Shown piece by piece: positions 6,522 to 13,977 of a stretch of 26,385 nt of DNA. This DNA comes from an uncultured Acetatifactor sp. (lineage in GTDB: Bacteria; Bacillota; Clostridia; Lachnospirales; Lachnospiraceae), in contig CAJTMX010000045.1 of assembly GCA_910577235.1 (NCBI GenBank), positions 1 through 26,385 of the forward strand, given 5' to 3'. The notes under the pieces were generated by a model. It had not been told where the DNA came from and made no database searches. It saw only the letters and a program-made list of their open reading frames with translations. Within the stretch, counting starts at the first letter, position 1. Every line of letters starts with the position of its first letter. Made by a program: the position numbers and the translations under genes.

Positions 6522-7907
6522 ATGATGCTACAGATTTCAAATGACTTTCTAAAACCTGAGATCAGAGAAGATTTTTATATAGACTCCACGATGAAGACCG
6601 TGTGGGCGACTGCGCTGGATCTCTTGCAGACCATAGCGGAGATATGCGACCGGCATGGTCTGGAATGGTATGCCGCCTATGGAACATTGCTGGGAGCTGT
6701 CCGTCACGAGGGCTTTATCCCTTGGGACGACGATATGGATATCTGGATGAAACGGGCGGATTATAATAAAATGCTGAAGATACTACCGGGGGAATTGCCT
6801 CAGGGGTATCATGTTTTAAGTCCCCAGACCGAAGAAGGTTATGAGCAATTTCATACCTGCGTGGTCTGCGGAGAGGGCATCAGCATCGAACCGCAATATC
6901 TGGAGAGGCATTATGGCTGCCCTTTTCGGGTGGGAGTAGACATATTTCCTCTGGATTATCTGTCCAGAGACCGGGAATTGCGCAAATGGCAGAGAAATAT
7001 ATTTTTGCTGGCAAAGAGAACCGCCCAGACCATACAGGAGTATCGCTGTCTGCCCCGGGATTCCCGCGAAGATGGGGACAGGCGCTTGAGAGAGATCCAG
7101 GATGGAGTCCGCTTTCTGGAGGAGCATACGGGGCTGGGCATAAATCCGCAATTGCTGGAACAGGGGCAATGGGATAGGGTGATCAGTGAAGTATACCGTA
7201 TAGCTAATGAAGTGGTCCGCCAGTGCACCGAGGGAGAGGCAGATTATCTGGTCATGTTCCGGGAGTATGCCAACTGTGAGAAGACAGTATTTCCCAAGGA
7301 GTGGTTTGAGCAGGTGTGGGGAGCTTCCTTTGAAAATGTGATGCTGCCTGTTCCGTGGAAATATGACCAGGTATTGCAGCGGATATATGGAAACTATCAG
7401 GTGCGTTACCGGGGAGGGAGTCACGAATATCCGTATTATGAGAAACAGCTGGAAGAATTGCGGGAGTTGGTACGGCAGCGTGGCAAGGCTGCGGAGGGCA
7501 TGGAGGAAATTGATATAAAAAACATCCTTATGCGGGAGGATGGAACACAGAAGAAAGTTATCCTGTATGCTAATGATATAACTGAATTCATCCAATATGG
7601 ACAAGAATCTCTGGATAAGCTGGAATGGGTATTGCGAATCTTTTATGAGGCAAGAGAGCAGATTCTGTTGTGGTGGAGGCCATGCGCACAGATGGCCGAT
7701 GCCTTGGGGCTGGTGGACAGGAGTCTGGCAGAGCGGTACAAAGCTGTTCTGGAGCGGTATAAGTCTGCCGGGTGGGGCATCTGCGATGAGAATCCTGACA
7801 AGCGCCGGGCTTTGGAAATAAGCGATGCCTATTACGGTGCGGGGAATATTCTGACAGAGAGATTACTGGGTGACGGAAAGCCGGTCATGATGGCAAACGG
7901 GAAATAG
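6522..7907 (+). CDS. LicD-family phosphotransferase with extra C-terminal domain (copy 3)
   Basis: Third LicD paralog, 461 aa. Signature: YGTLLGAVRHEG (53-64), IPWDDDMD (66-73), MKRADYNKM, and CPFRVGVDIFPLDYL. The same C-terminal domain follows (about 345-458): VILYANDITEFI, ILLWWRP, SDAYYGAGN, DGKPVMMA. Here the usual Gly-Asp after YYG is Gly-Ala, so a possibly important Asp of that domain is missing. The start is ATGATG; the second ATG (6525) has the better spacing to GAGGA at 6516-6520, so the protein may begin MLQISNDF. It is separated from the first two LicD genes by the CgeB-like transferase, and its stop is followed by a 176-bp intergenic region with promoters, so it probably ends this transcription unit. 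Confidence 0.87.
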   Translation: MMLQISNDFLKPEIREDFYIDSTMKTVWATALDLLQTIAEICDRHGLEWYAAYGTLLGAVRHEGFIPWDDDMDIWMKRADYNKMLKILPGELPQGYHVLSPQTEEGYEQFHTCVVCGEGISIEPQYLERHYGCPFRVGVDIFPLDYLSRDRELRKWQRNIFLLAKRTAQTIQEYRCLPRDSREDGDRRLREIQDGVRFLEEHTGLGINPQLLEQGQWDRVISEVYRIANEVVRQCTEGEADYLVMFREYANCEKTVFPKEWFEQVWGASFENVMLPVPWKYDQVLQRIYGNYQVRYRGGSHEYPYYEKQLEELRELVRQRGKAAEGMEEIDIKNILMREDGTQKKVILYANDITEFIQYGQESLDKLEWVLRIFYEAREQILLWWRPCAQMADALGLVDRSLAERYKAVLERYKSAGWGICDENPDKRRALEISDAYYGAGNILTERLLGDGKPVMMANGK

Positions 7908-7948
7908 AACAGCCCCTGTCGTCGCCTGGTCTCAAGTGCCCCCAAATG

Positions 7949-7990
7949 CCGCAATGTCTTTCTGAACGGCCCCTGTGCGGAAAATTTTAT
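7949..7990 (+). terminator. Weak candidate terminator after the third LicD gene
   Basis: CCGCA (7949-7953) can pair with TGCGG (7976-7980), followed by AAAATTTTATT. The 5-bp stem with a 22-nt loop is poor, so this is only a possible end of the LicD unit. An 8-bp direct repeat GCCCCTGT (7912-7919 and 7969-7976) is also present and is unexplained. Confidence 0.2.
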
Positions 7991-7993
7991 TAC

Positions 7994-8022
7994 TTGTCAT
8001 TTGGGCCGAATTATGGTACTAT
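7994..8022 (+). promoter_or_regulatory. Candidate sigma-A promoter of the carrier-protein operon
   Basis: TTGTCA (7994-7999), a 17-bp spacer, then TACTAT (8017-8022). Good matches with ideal spacing, about 60 bp upstream of ATG 8084, in the only sizeable gap between the LicD group and the large downstream operon. Confidence 0.6.
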
Positions 8023-8031
8023 GTACACGTA

Positions 8032-8057
8032 TAAATCCCGGTATGGGGAACCGATAA
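8032..8057 (+). promoter_or_regulatory. Candidate sigma-28 promoter of the carrier-protein operon
   Basis: TAAA (8032-8035) followed after 14 bp by ACCGATAA (8050-8057). The -10 half carries CCGATAA, the core FliA sequence; the spacer is one base shorter than consensus. Expected transcription start near 8064 would leave a short leader containing the AGGAAGGA ribosome binding site (8071-8078). If active, it ties the operon to flagellar late-gene timing. Confidence 0.5.
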
Positions 8058-8083
8058 TCCGTATATTGTGAGGAAGGAAAAGT

Positions 8084-9175
8084 ATGGCAAACGATTTGTA
8101 CGTCTATGCGCAATGGCAGTATTCCGCGTATGGTGATTTTGTGATATCTGAAGGAAAGATATTTTTTATCAATTGCCGTAATCTGCCGGTGAGTTTAGAT
8201 ATACGGCAAGGGACAGCGGAGATTGTCAGCGGTATTAAAGGGTATAAAGAAGCGTTGCTGCTGGGTGTCATAGAAAAAACGGTTCAGTCCAACGGCAAGA
8301 TATATGGTTTTGAATCAAGAGGTGAGAATATGCTCATCTATGATCCGGCGGAAAACTGCTGCTGGTGTAAAGAATTGAATTATCACCAGGAAGATTGGGG
8401 AAATGCCTTGCTTATTACCCCATATGCTGACGATATATATGTGTTCCCCAAGTATATGGATTTTATATATAAGATAGACACAAAGACGGATCAGGTCATA
8501 AAAATTGATAATCCCACATACGCTGGGATGGACAGGAGTGTGTCTGCCGGGGTAAACGATGGACGTGTATATTTCTTTCAGCGCGGCGGTGACAAAGTCA
8601 CGGAATATGACCTGTGCAGCGGCCAATGCAGGGAACGCAGTCTGCCGCGTAAATTAGGTAACCTTGTGTGCGCACAGTATTTCGAGGGGTTCTTTTTCCT
8701 GCTATGCAGAGACGGGAGCCTGATGTCCTGGGATGCGGACGGCAATGTATTGGAGACCTTGATTTATCCGTTTGCAAGGGACGAAAACCCGCCCTATTTT
8801 TCCATGTGTACAGTGACGAAAAAGAATATTTGGCTGCTCCCTGATATTGGGGAGGACATCTATGTTTACTGCCGGGAGAGTCAGGAGTTGAAGAAGTATG
8901 ACGGGTATCCGGAGGGGTTTGCCTACCAGATGACTGAAGAGTGGGGTAAATATCTCACAGCCCATGAATACAGGGATACTTATTACCATGACATGCATTC
9001 GGCCAACTGTATTTTGTGTATTGACAAAAACAGCGGCGATGAGAAGTGGATTAAGCCGTCCGTTCCCGGGCGCGTGGAGGAATGCCAGTATTACATAGAG
9101 AGTGGATGCCCGGTTATCCTGCAGGAAGCGGAACTGCCACTGGAGAAGTTTATTGAAGCCGTGGGCAGAATGTGA
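8084..9175 (+). CDS. Putative beta-propeller protein of unknown function
   Basis: A 363-aa protein with no family I can name. It contains at least five repeats, each about 45 aa long, of the form hydrophobic strand, short turn, aromatic/Asp-rich strand: GKIYGFESRGENMLIYD, DDIYVFPKYMDFIYKID, GRVYFFQRGGDKVTEYD, GFFFLLCRDGSLMSWD and KNIWLLPDIGEDIYVY. This pattern (IY-F ... I-Y/KYD) is typical of kelch/YVTN-like beta-propellers. No signal peptide or membrane helix is visible, so it is probably cytoplasmic; it may bind a protein or glycan rather than catalyse. It is the first gene behind the promoter pair at 7994-8057, with a good ribosome binding site (AGGAAGGA) 5 bp from the ATG. A scaffold for the downstream enzymes is conceivable but unproven. 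Confidence 0.72.
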   Translation: MANDLYVYAQWQYSAYGDFVISEGKIFFINCRNLPVSLDIRQGTAEIVSGIKGYKEALLLGVIEKTVQSNGKIYGFESRGENMLIYDPAENCCWCKELNYHQEDWGNALLITPYADDIYVFPKYMDFIYKIDTKTDQVIKIDNPTYAGMDRSVSAGVNDGRVYFFQRGGDKVTEYDLCSGQCRERSLPRKLGNLVCAQYFEGFFFLLCRDGSLMSWDADGNVLETLIYPFARDENPPYFSMCTVTKKNIWLLPDIGEDIYVYCRESQELKKYDGYPEGFAYQMTEEWGKYLTAHEYRDTYYHDMHSANCILCIDKNSGDEKWIKPSVPGRVEECQYYIESGCPVILQEAELPLEKFIEAVGRM

Positions 9176-9224
9176 CCGGAAATACGGATAACGCCACAAA
9201 AGAAACCGTGATTTGGGGGAATCT

Positions 9225-10037
9225 ATGAGGAGAGCAATACAACAGGACCAGAGAGCGATTCTGGAATATTTAAAGGCAGCCGTGGCTGAATGTATCTATA
9301 TGTATATCGATATCTTGAACTATGGGGTGGCCTCGGAGAATATGGCCGTATGGCTACATGAGCAGGACGGACAGATAGAGCTTGTGGTGATGAAGTATTT
9401 TGACAGTTTGCAGGTATACAGCCATAAAAGAAGTATAGATGTAGTACAGGTCATGTCTATCCTACAGGAGTATCCGGTGACAATGATTTCGGCAAGACGG
9501 GACATCATCGAACAACTGGAAGAGGTTTGCAGCGGTTACAGTGCTTTTTACGGCGCAGTATTTGACGTGAGCCGTTTGCGCAGGGCGTTTAGAGTAATGA
9601 ACGAAGCTAAACCCTGCAAGTTAGAAGTGACGGAGGCAGTGGAGGAGGATGCGGCGGAGATTGCAAAGCTACTGTGTTCTGATGATACTTTCCGGATCAA
9701 CTATATGGAGGATGATCTGGCAAGGCAGCTTGCGGACAGAATCCGTACGCATACTGGACGCAGCGTGATCATAAGGGTGGACGGCAGGATCGTTGCCCAC
9801 GATGCGACATTTGCCGAGGCGGAGGGGGTTGCCGTGGTGAGCGGTCTGGTCATCATGCCGGAGTATCGCGGACTGGGGTGTTATGAGGCTCTGGTCAGTC
9901 ACCTGGGAAAGCAGCTGATGGAGGAAGGAAAGACCCCTTATGCCTTTGCCATATCGGACAAGACGGTCCGCTACCACAGGGCAGTCTACACGGAGTGCGG
10001 TGAGTACGGAAAACTGGTAAAGACCGGGCAGGAGTAG
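9225..10037 (+). CDS. GNAT-family acyltransferase
   Basis: A 270-aa protein. The C-terminal half (about 130-265) is a GNAT domain: VVSGLVIMPEYRGLGCYEAL contains the acyl-CoA/ACP pyrophosphate loop R-G-L-G-C-Y (near residue 215), followed by an amphipathic helix and a final strand PYAFAISDKTVRYHRAVYTE. The N-terminal half is a separate alpha/beta region without clear motifs. The open frame extends upstream to a TTG at 9213, but GGGGGA (9215-9220) precedes ATG 9225 at proper distance, so 9225 is the start. It stands immediately before the first carrier protein/ligase pair, so it could transfer the carrier-bound acyl group to an amine or hydroxyl. Using acetyl-CoA is the alternative. Confidence 0.82.
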   Translation: MRRAIQQDQRAILEYLKAAVAECIYMYIDILNYGVASENMAVWLHEQDGQIELVVMKYFDSLQVYSHKRSIDVVQVMSILQEYPVTMISARRDIIEQLEEVCSGYSAFYGAVFDVSRLRRAFRVMNEAKPCKLEVTEAVEEDAAEIAKLLCSDDTFRINYMEDDLARQLADRIRTHTGRSVIIRVDGRIVAHDATFAEAEGVAVVSGLVIMPEYRGLGCYEALVSHLGKQLMEEGKTPYAFAISDKTVRYHRAVYTECGEYGKLVKTGQE

Positions 10038-10077
10038 AGATGAGGCCGGACAATATAAAAATCAGGAAAGGAATGAC

Positions 10078-10305
10078 ATGATGAGAGACAAAATTTTGGA
10101 AGTTCTGAAAGCGGAAAATGAGGAGCTTGTGGAGGATTTGAACAGAGATTTGTTAGAGTCCGGCATATTGGACTCCTTTGACATAGTGAATCTGGTAGTG
10201 GCTCTGGAGGAGGCGCTGGGCATCAGCATCGATGTTGAAATGGTATCTCCGGAGAACTTTCAGACTGCAGAATCCATTATAAGAATGATCGAGGGCATTG
10301 CTTAA
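10078..10305 (+). CDS. Acyl/aminoacyl carrier protein 1 (DltC/ACP-like)
   Basis: A 75-aa four-helix carrier protein. The phosphopantetheine attachment site is SGILDSFDI, with Ser33 as the predicted 4'-phosphopantetheine acceptor; the helix II region VNLVVALEEALGI and the acidic overall composition are as in ACP and DltC. It is followed directly by an adenylate-forming ligase (1-bp gap to its ATG), the same order as in ACP-ligase loading pairs. ATG 10078 and ATG 10081 both fit the AGGAAAGGA ribosome binding site. No phosphopantetheinyl transferase lies in the window, so a housekeeping one must activate it. It resembles the carrier protein at 14871 more than the one at 17500. Confidence 0.92.
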   Translation: MMRDKILEVLKAENEELVEDLNRDLLESGILDSFDIVNLVVALEEALGISIDVEMVSPENFQTAESIIRMIEGIA

Positions 10306-10306
10306 T

Positions 10307-11821
10307 ATGGAGAGGAACGTTTTACAGCTTTTGGAGAATACAGCTATAAAATACCCTGACAAGACTGCCGTGACGGACAGCAGGGAGTCCGTTACATTTA
10401 GGGAACTGGAATACAATTCCAAACTTGTGGGGAGCGGACTGGCCGGGCTGATCGGTTCGGGGGACGCTATCCCTGTATACATGGAGAAAGGCGTAAAGAC
10501 TCTGGAGGCCTTTTTCGGGATCGTATATGCGGGGGGATGTTATAGTCTTCTGGCACCTATACAGCCAGAGGAGAGATGTAACAGTATTCTGCAGAGACTG
10601 GACGCTCCTGTGCTGATCACAGACAGGGAGCATTTGGACAAGGCCGGAGCCTTTACTTTCGGGGGGAAGATCCTGCTGATCGAGGAATTGCTGGAGAGCG
10701 TCATGGAGGAGAATGCACTGGCCCGCATCAGAGAGGAAAGCATCGATCGAGATCCCCTGTATATCAATTTCACATCCGGCTCCACCGGAGTTCCCAAGGG
10801 CGTGGTGGTAGGGCATGGTTCAGTGATAAACTTTATCCGCCACTTTGTGGAAATATTCCATATAACGGCGGATGATATCATCGGCAATCAGGCCCCCTTT
10901 GATTTCGATGTGTCGGTGAAGGACATCTATTCCATGCTGTTGACCGGCGCTACGCTGTACCTGATTCCCAGGTCATGCTTTTCCTTTGCCAAGAAACTGC
11001 TGGATGAGCTGGAGAAGGGTCAGGTCACGGTTATGGTATGGGCCGTATCGGCACTGTGTCTGATCACCTCTCTGGACGGGTTTACCTACAAGATACCCCA
11101 CAGTGTGAAAAAGGTGTTGTTCAGCGGTGAGGTGATGCCAATGAAACATCTTCTGGCATGGAAGAGTGCATTGCCGGAGGCGATGTTTGTGAACTTGTAC
11201 GGTCCCACAGAGATTACCTGCAACTGCAGTTACTATATCATACCCCAGGATATCGGGGAAGGGGATACGCTCCCTATCGGCAGACACTTTCCCAATGTGC
11301 GCATCCTGCTCTTGGGCGAGGGGGACAGACCGGTGACAGGGACCGGCGAAACCGGTGAGATCTGTGTGGGCGGCTTTGGGTTGGCACTTGGGTATTACGG
11401 CGACAGGGAAAAGACGGACTGTGTATTTGTGCAGAACCCCTTAAACGGGAAATACCGGGATATGCTGTATAGGACAGGGGACCTGGCATATTACAGGGAC
11501 GACGGAGAACTGGTCTATGTCGGCCGCAGGGATGCCCAAGTCAAACATATGGGGCATCGGATCGAGATGGGGGAGATAGAGAGCTGTATTCTGCAAAATC
11601 CCGATGTCAGAAGGGTATGCTGTCTGTATGACGAGGAGAGACAGCAGATTGTGGCCTTTTATCAGGGAGACGCCGTGGAGAAGGAGATCAGGGACGGTCT
11701 AAAAAAGAAACTGATCAAGTATATGATTCCCGGACGGTATGTACAATTGGCACAGATGCCCCTGAATGCCAACGGAAAAATAGACCGCAAGACATTGCGG
11801 AAGGACTATATAGAGACATAA
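10307..11821 (+). CDS. Amino-acid adenylating ligase 1 (DltA/NRPS A-domain-like)
   Basis: A stand-alone adenylation enzyme of 504 aa that should activate a carboxylic acid with ATP and load it on the neighbouring carrier protein. Core motifs in order: FTSGSTGVPKG (A3, about 155-165), FDFDVSVKD (A4, about 198-206), NLYGPTEIT (A5), YRTGD (A7), VGRRDAQVKHMGHRIEMGEIE in the A8 hinge (its central residues), and NANGKIDR with catalytic Lys491 (A10). Asp201 sits where DltA and NRPS A domains bind the substrate's amino group, so an amino acid is the likely substrate. The frame opens at TTG 10298, but ATG 10307 after the TAA of the carrier gene is the better start. Distinguishing it from DltA: there is no DltB/DltD nearby and the context is glycan synthesis. 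Confidence 0.9.
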   Translation: MERNVLQLLENTAIKYPDKTAVTDSRESVTFRELEYNSKLVGSGLAGLIGSGDAIPVYMEKGVKTLEAFFGIVYAGGCYSLLAPIQPEERCNSILQRLDAPVLITDREHLDKAGAFTFGGKILLIEELLESVMEENALARIREESIDRDPLYINFTSGSTGVPKGVVVGHGSVINFIRHFVEIFHITADDIIGNQAPFDFDVSVKDIYSMLLTGATLYLIPRSCFSFAKKLLDELEKGQVTVMVWAVSALCLITSLDGFTYKIPHSVKKVLFSGEVMPMKHLLAWKSALPEAMFVNLYGPTEITCNCSYYIIPQDIGEGDTLPIGRHFPNVRILLLGEGDRPVTGTGETGEICVGGFGLALGYYGDREKTDCVFVQNPLNGKYRDMLYRTGDLAYYRDDGELVYVGRRDAQVKHMGHRIEMGEIESCILQNPDVRRVCCLYDEERQQIVAFYQGDAVEKEIRDGLKKKLIKYMIPGRYVQLAQMPLNANGKIDRKTLRKDYIET

Positions 11822-11822
11822 T

Positions 11823-11865
11823 CCCCACGGGATTCCGTGGGGCGTTTACGCCGCAGGACGCGGCG
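11823..11865 (+). other. Cluster of three perfect hairpins between ligase 1 and the decarboxylase
   Basis: Directly after the ligase stop codon: CCCCACGG-GATT-CCGTGGGG (11823-11842, 8-bp stem), GGCG-TTTA-CGCC (11841-11852, 4-bp stem) and CGCCGC-AGGAC-GCGGCG (11849-11865, 6-bp stem). The second and third share bases and cannot form together. No T-tract follows the first, so it is not a standard terminator. The cluster ends just before the ribosome binding site of the next gene, so it might adjust RNA stability, translation or partial termination. Confidence 0.6.
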
Positions 11866-11879
11866 GGATGGGAGGGTGC

Positions 11880-13082
11880 ATGGAGGCATGGATAAACTAT
11901 TTTGCGGGGAAGGAAAATACACCCGCATTTATTTTTGACATAAATAAGCTGCTCCATAGGGTCCAGGCTGTAAAAGACATACTGACGGCGGACGGGAAAC
12001 GCAATTGCGATCTGTGCTACGCCATGAAGGCCAATCCCTTTCTGGTATCTCCTCTCAGGGAGGCTGTAGATAAATTTGAGGTTTGCTCTCCCGGGGAACT
12101 TTCCATCTGTATAGACCAAAGGGTGGACAGTAAAAAGGTAGTGTTCTCCGGAGTAAACAAGGGAAAAGATGATATAAAGGCAGCTCTGGAGTACGGTGTG
12201 GGGATATTCACCGTAGAGTCGGAGCGGCAGCTTGAGCTGCTGCAGCAGTGCGCTCGGGAGGAGGGCAGGACAATACCTGTCATTCTCCGTGTCACTTCAG
12301 GCAATCAGTTTGGACTGGACTGGGAGCTGGTGAGACAGGTCATCCTGCGCAGGGAGGAGATGTCCGGGTTAGACATCCGGGGGATACAGTACTATTCCGG
12401 GACTCAGAAGAAACAGGAAAAGGCCGCGGGGGAAATACAAACTCTGTGCGGGTATGCAAGCCAGCTCAGAGAGACGGGATACCGGATGGAGATCCTTGAA
12501 TATGGCCCGGGACTTGGGGTGGATTATTTTGGCGCAGGGGAAGAGGATAGCCTGGAGATGCTGTTACAGGAGTTGGGTAGTGCCTTGGATCGGCTGCCTG
12601 GGGATATCAGGCTGGTGTTGGAGATGGGCAGGTTCCTGGTGGCGGATTGCGGCTGGTATCTGACGAAAGTGGTTGACCGCAAAAACAACGGGGGACAGAA
12701 CTACTGCCTGGTGGACGGCGGGATACACCATGTGAACTACTACGGCCAGGTGATGGGCGCGCGCAGGCCTCCGGTAAGCCATCTGAGAGAGCGGGACGGG
12801 AACTTTCTGGAAGTAGAATCCGGAGCCGGAGCGGGAAAATGGAACCTCTGCGGCTCTCTATGTACTGTCGCTGATGTGCTGGCCCGCAATCTGGAGATCT
12901 CCGAGCCGTTTCAGGACGATTATTTTCTCTTCGGAAGGATAGGAGCCTATTCGGTGACGGAGGGTATCTACCTGTTTTTGAGCAGGGATCTTCCCAGAGT
13001 TTTTTTCTGGCAGGACGGAAAAATGGATCTGGTCAGGGATTCTCACGGCACATGGAAATGGAACAGCAGGGATCGGGCATAA
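11880..13082 (+). CDS. PLP-dependent group IV (alanine-racemase fold) amino-acid decarboxylase
   Basis: A 400-aa enzyme of the diaminopimelate/ornithine decarboxylase family. The PLP lysine is K50 in CYAMKANP; further signatures are FEVCSPGEL, GIQYYSGTQ (PLP-contacting HxYSGTQ-like strand, with Tyr for the more usual His), EYGPGLGVDYF (phosphate-binding glycine stretch), EMGRFLVADCGWYLTKVVDRK read as the usual domain junction, LVDGGIHH, and CTVAD, which aligns with the CESxD active-site loop. The start is ATG 11880, since GGAGGG precedes it; the earlier in-frame ATG 11868 has no such site. It follows a carrier protein/ligase pair, which resembles BtrI/BtrK in butirosin biosynthesis, where the decarboxylase acts on a carrier-bound amino acid. 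Whether the substrate here is free or carrier-bound is unknown. Confidence 0.86.
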   Translation: MEAWINYFAGKENTPAFIFDINKLLHRVQAVKDILTADGKRNCDLCYAMKANPFLVSPLREAVDKFEVCSPGELSICIDQRVDSKKVVFSGVNKGKDDIKAALEYGVGIFTVESERQLELLQQCAREEGRTIPVILRVTSGNQFGLDWELVRQVILRREEMSGLDIRGIQYYSGTQKKQEKAAGEIQTLCGYASQLRETGYRMEILEYGPGLGVDYFGAGEEDSLEMLLQELGSALDRLPGDIRLVLEMGRFLVADCGWYLTKVVDRKNNGGQNYCLVDGGIHHVNYYGQVMGARRPPVSHLRERDGNFLEVESGAGAGKWNLCGSLCTVADVLARNLEISEPFQDDYFLFGRIGAYSVTEGIYLFLSRDLPRVFFWQDGKMDLVRDSHGTWKWNSRDRA

Positions 13083-13101
13083 CGGGAAAGGTAAGCTGAC
13101 T

Positions 13102-13959
13102 ATGCAAAAAATAGAAAAACTGGAACAATATAAAGAATTGATACAGGGAATGAAACGAAGATACGGCAGGGGAGTCAGCAACATATATTTTATGTCTGAA
13201 GAGATAGGGCGGTACATCGCCCAGGGCAGGCTGTATGTGGAGGAATTTGAAGAGGGGTGTGTGTTCTATGTGGATGAGGGCGTTTACTATAACACCGTTA
13301 TCTATGCGGCGGAGCACGCCATGGCTCCTATCGCTGTACGGGATAAGAAATGTGTGTTCCGGTATGTCTACAGGGAAAAAGATACCCGGTCCACAGCCGA
13401 AAAATTCTCCAGACTCCTGTCCGTCAACGGTTTTCATAAAGAGGCATCCTCGGTGGAGGTGCGGCTGGCTGTGGAAGACAGTGTAAAAAACGCGATAAAG
13501 GTGGAGAAATGGGTGAAAAAGATGGAGGAGCAGGGATTTACCTGTGTCTGCGCCGGGGAATCGCAATTTCGGGAGATAGAGGAGATGATCTGTGCCTCTG
13601 GTGTCATTAAGGATTATCAGATGGCTTACCGGACACCGGAGGAGAAAAGGGCGTTGGAAAAAGGATCTTACCTCTGCATTTTGGACAAAGAAGGCGAAAT
13701 GTGCGCCGCTTCTTTCTGTGCCCTTGTGAACGGGATTACCACAGGGGGAGCGCTGGTGGTGAAGGAGGAGTACAAAATGAGGGGACTCGTCCCCATGTTC
13801 ACCTACTACAGAGCCCGGTGGCTAATGGAGCACCACGCGGTCTATTCCCAAGGTTGGATTGAGACGGATAACATGCCGTCCATCCGGCTCCACAAATCTC
13901 TGGGGTATGAATTCCGGGACAGATATGCGGACGAATGGATTCTGGATGCCCGGCAGTAG
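13102..13959 (+). CDS. GNAT-like acyl/aminoacyltransferase (paralog A)
   Basis: A 285-aa protein, first of three paralogs (with 13978-14868 and 16634-17488). The N-terminal half (YFMSEEIGRYIAQGRLYVEE, VFYVDEGVYYN) is a conserved alpha/beta region; the C-terminal half (about 145-280) is GNAT-like: GALVVKEEYKMRGLVPMF in the loop region, then TDNMPSIRLHKSLGYEFRD, the typical last helix and strand. The pyrophosphate loop reads KMRGLVPM and lacks the usual second Gly/Ala of QxxGxG/A. Two-lobed GNAT proteins of this size resemble FemX-type aminoacyltransferases. Placement after a carrier protein, ligase and decarboxylase suggests it transfers a carrier-bound group. The ribosome binding site is GGGAAAGG. 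Confidence 0.72.
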   Translation: MQKIEKLEQYKELIQGMKRRYGRGVSNIYFMSEEIGRYIAQGRLYVEEFEEGCVFYVDEGVYYNTVIYAAEHAMAPIAVRDKKCVFRYVYREKDTRSTAEKFSRLLSVNGFHKEASSVEVRLAVEDSVKNAIKVEKWVKKMEEQGFTCVCAGESQFREIEEMICASGVIKDYQMAYRTPEEKRALEKGSYLCILDKEGEMCAASFCALVNGITTGGALVVKEEYKMRGLVPMFTYYRARWLMEHHAVYSQGWIETDNMPSIRLHKSLGYEFRDRYADEWILDARQ

Positions 13960-13977
13960 GGCAGTGAGGAAACTTCA

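Noticed and set aside
7912..7976. 8-bp direct repeat GCCCCTGT as an attachment site or mobile-element scar
   Set aside because: Too short, with no integrase, transposase or terminal inverted repeats nearby; likely chance.
10078..11821. A dlt operon for teichoic acid D-alanylation
   Set aside because: DltA- and DltC-like genes are present, but DltB (membrane O-acyltransferase) and DltD are absent and the neighbours are glycan and decarboxylase genes.
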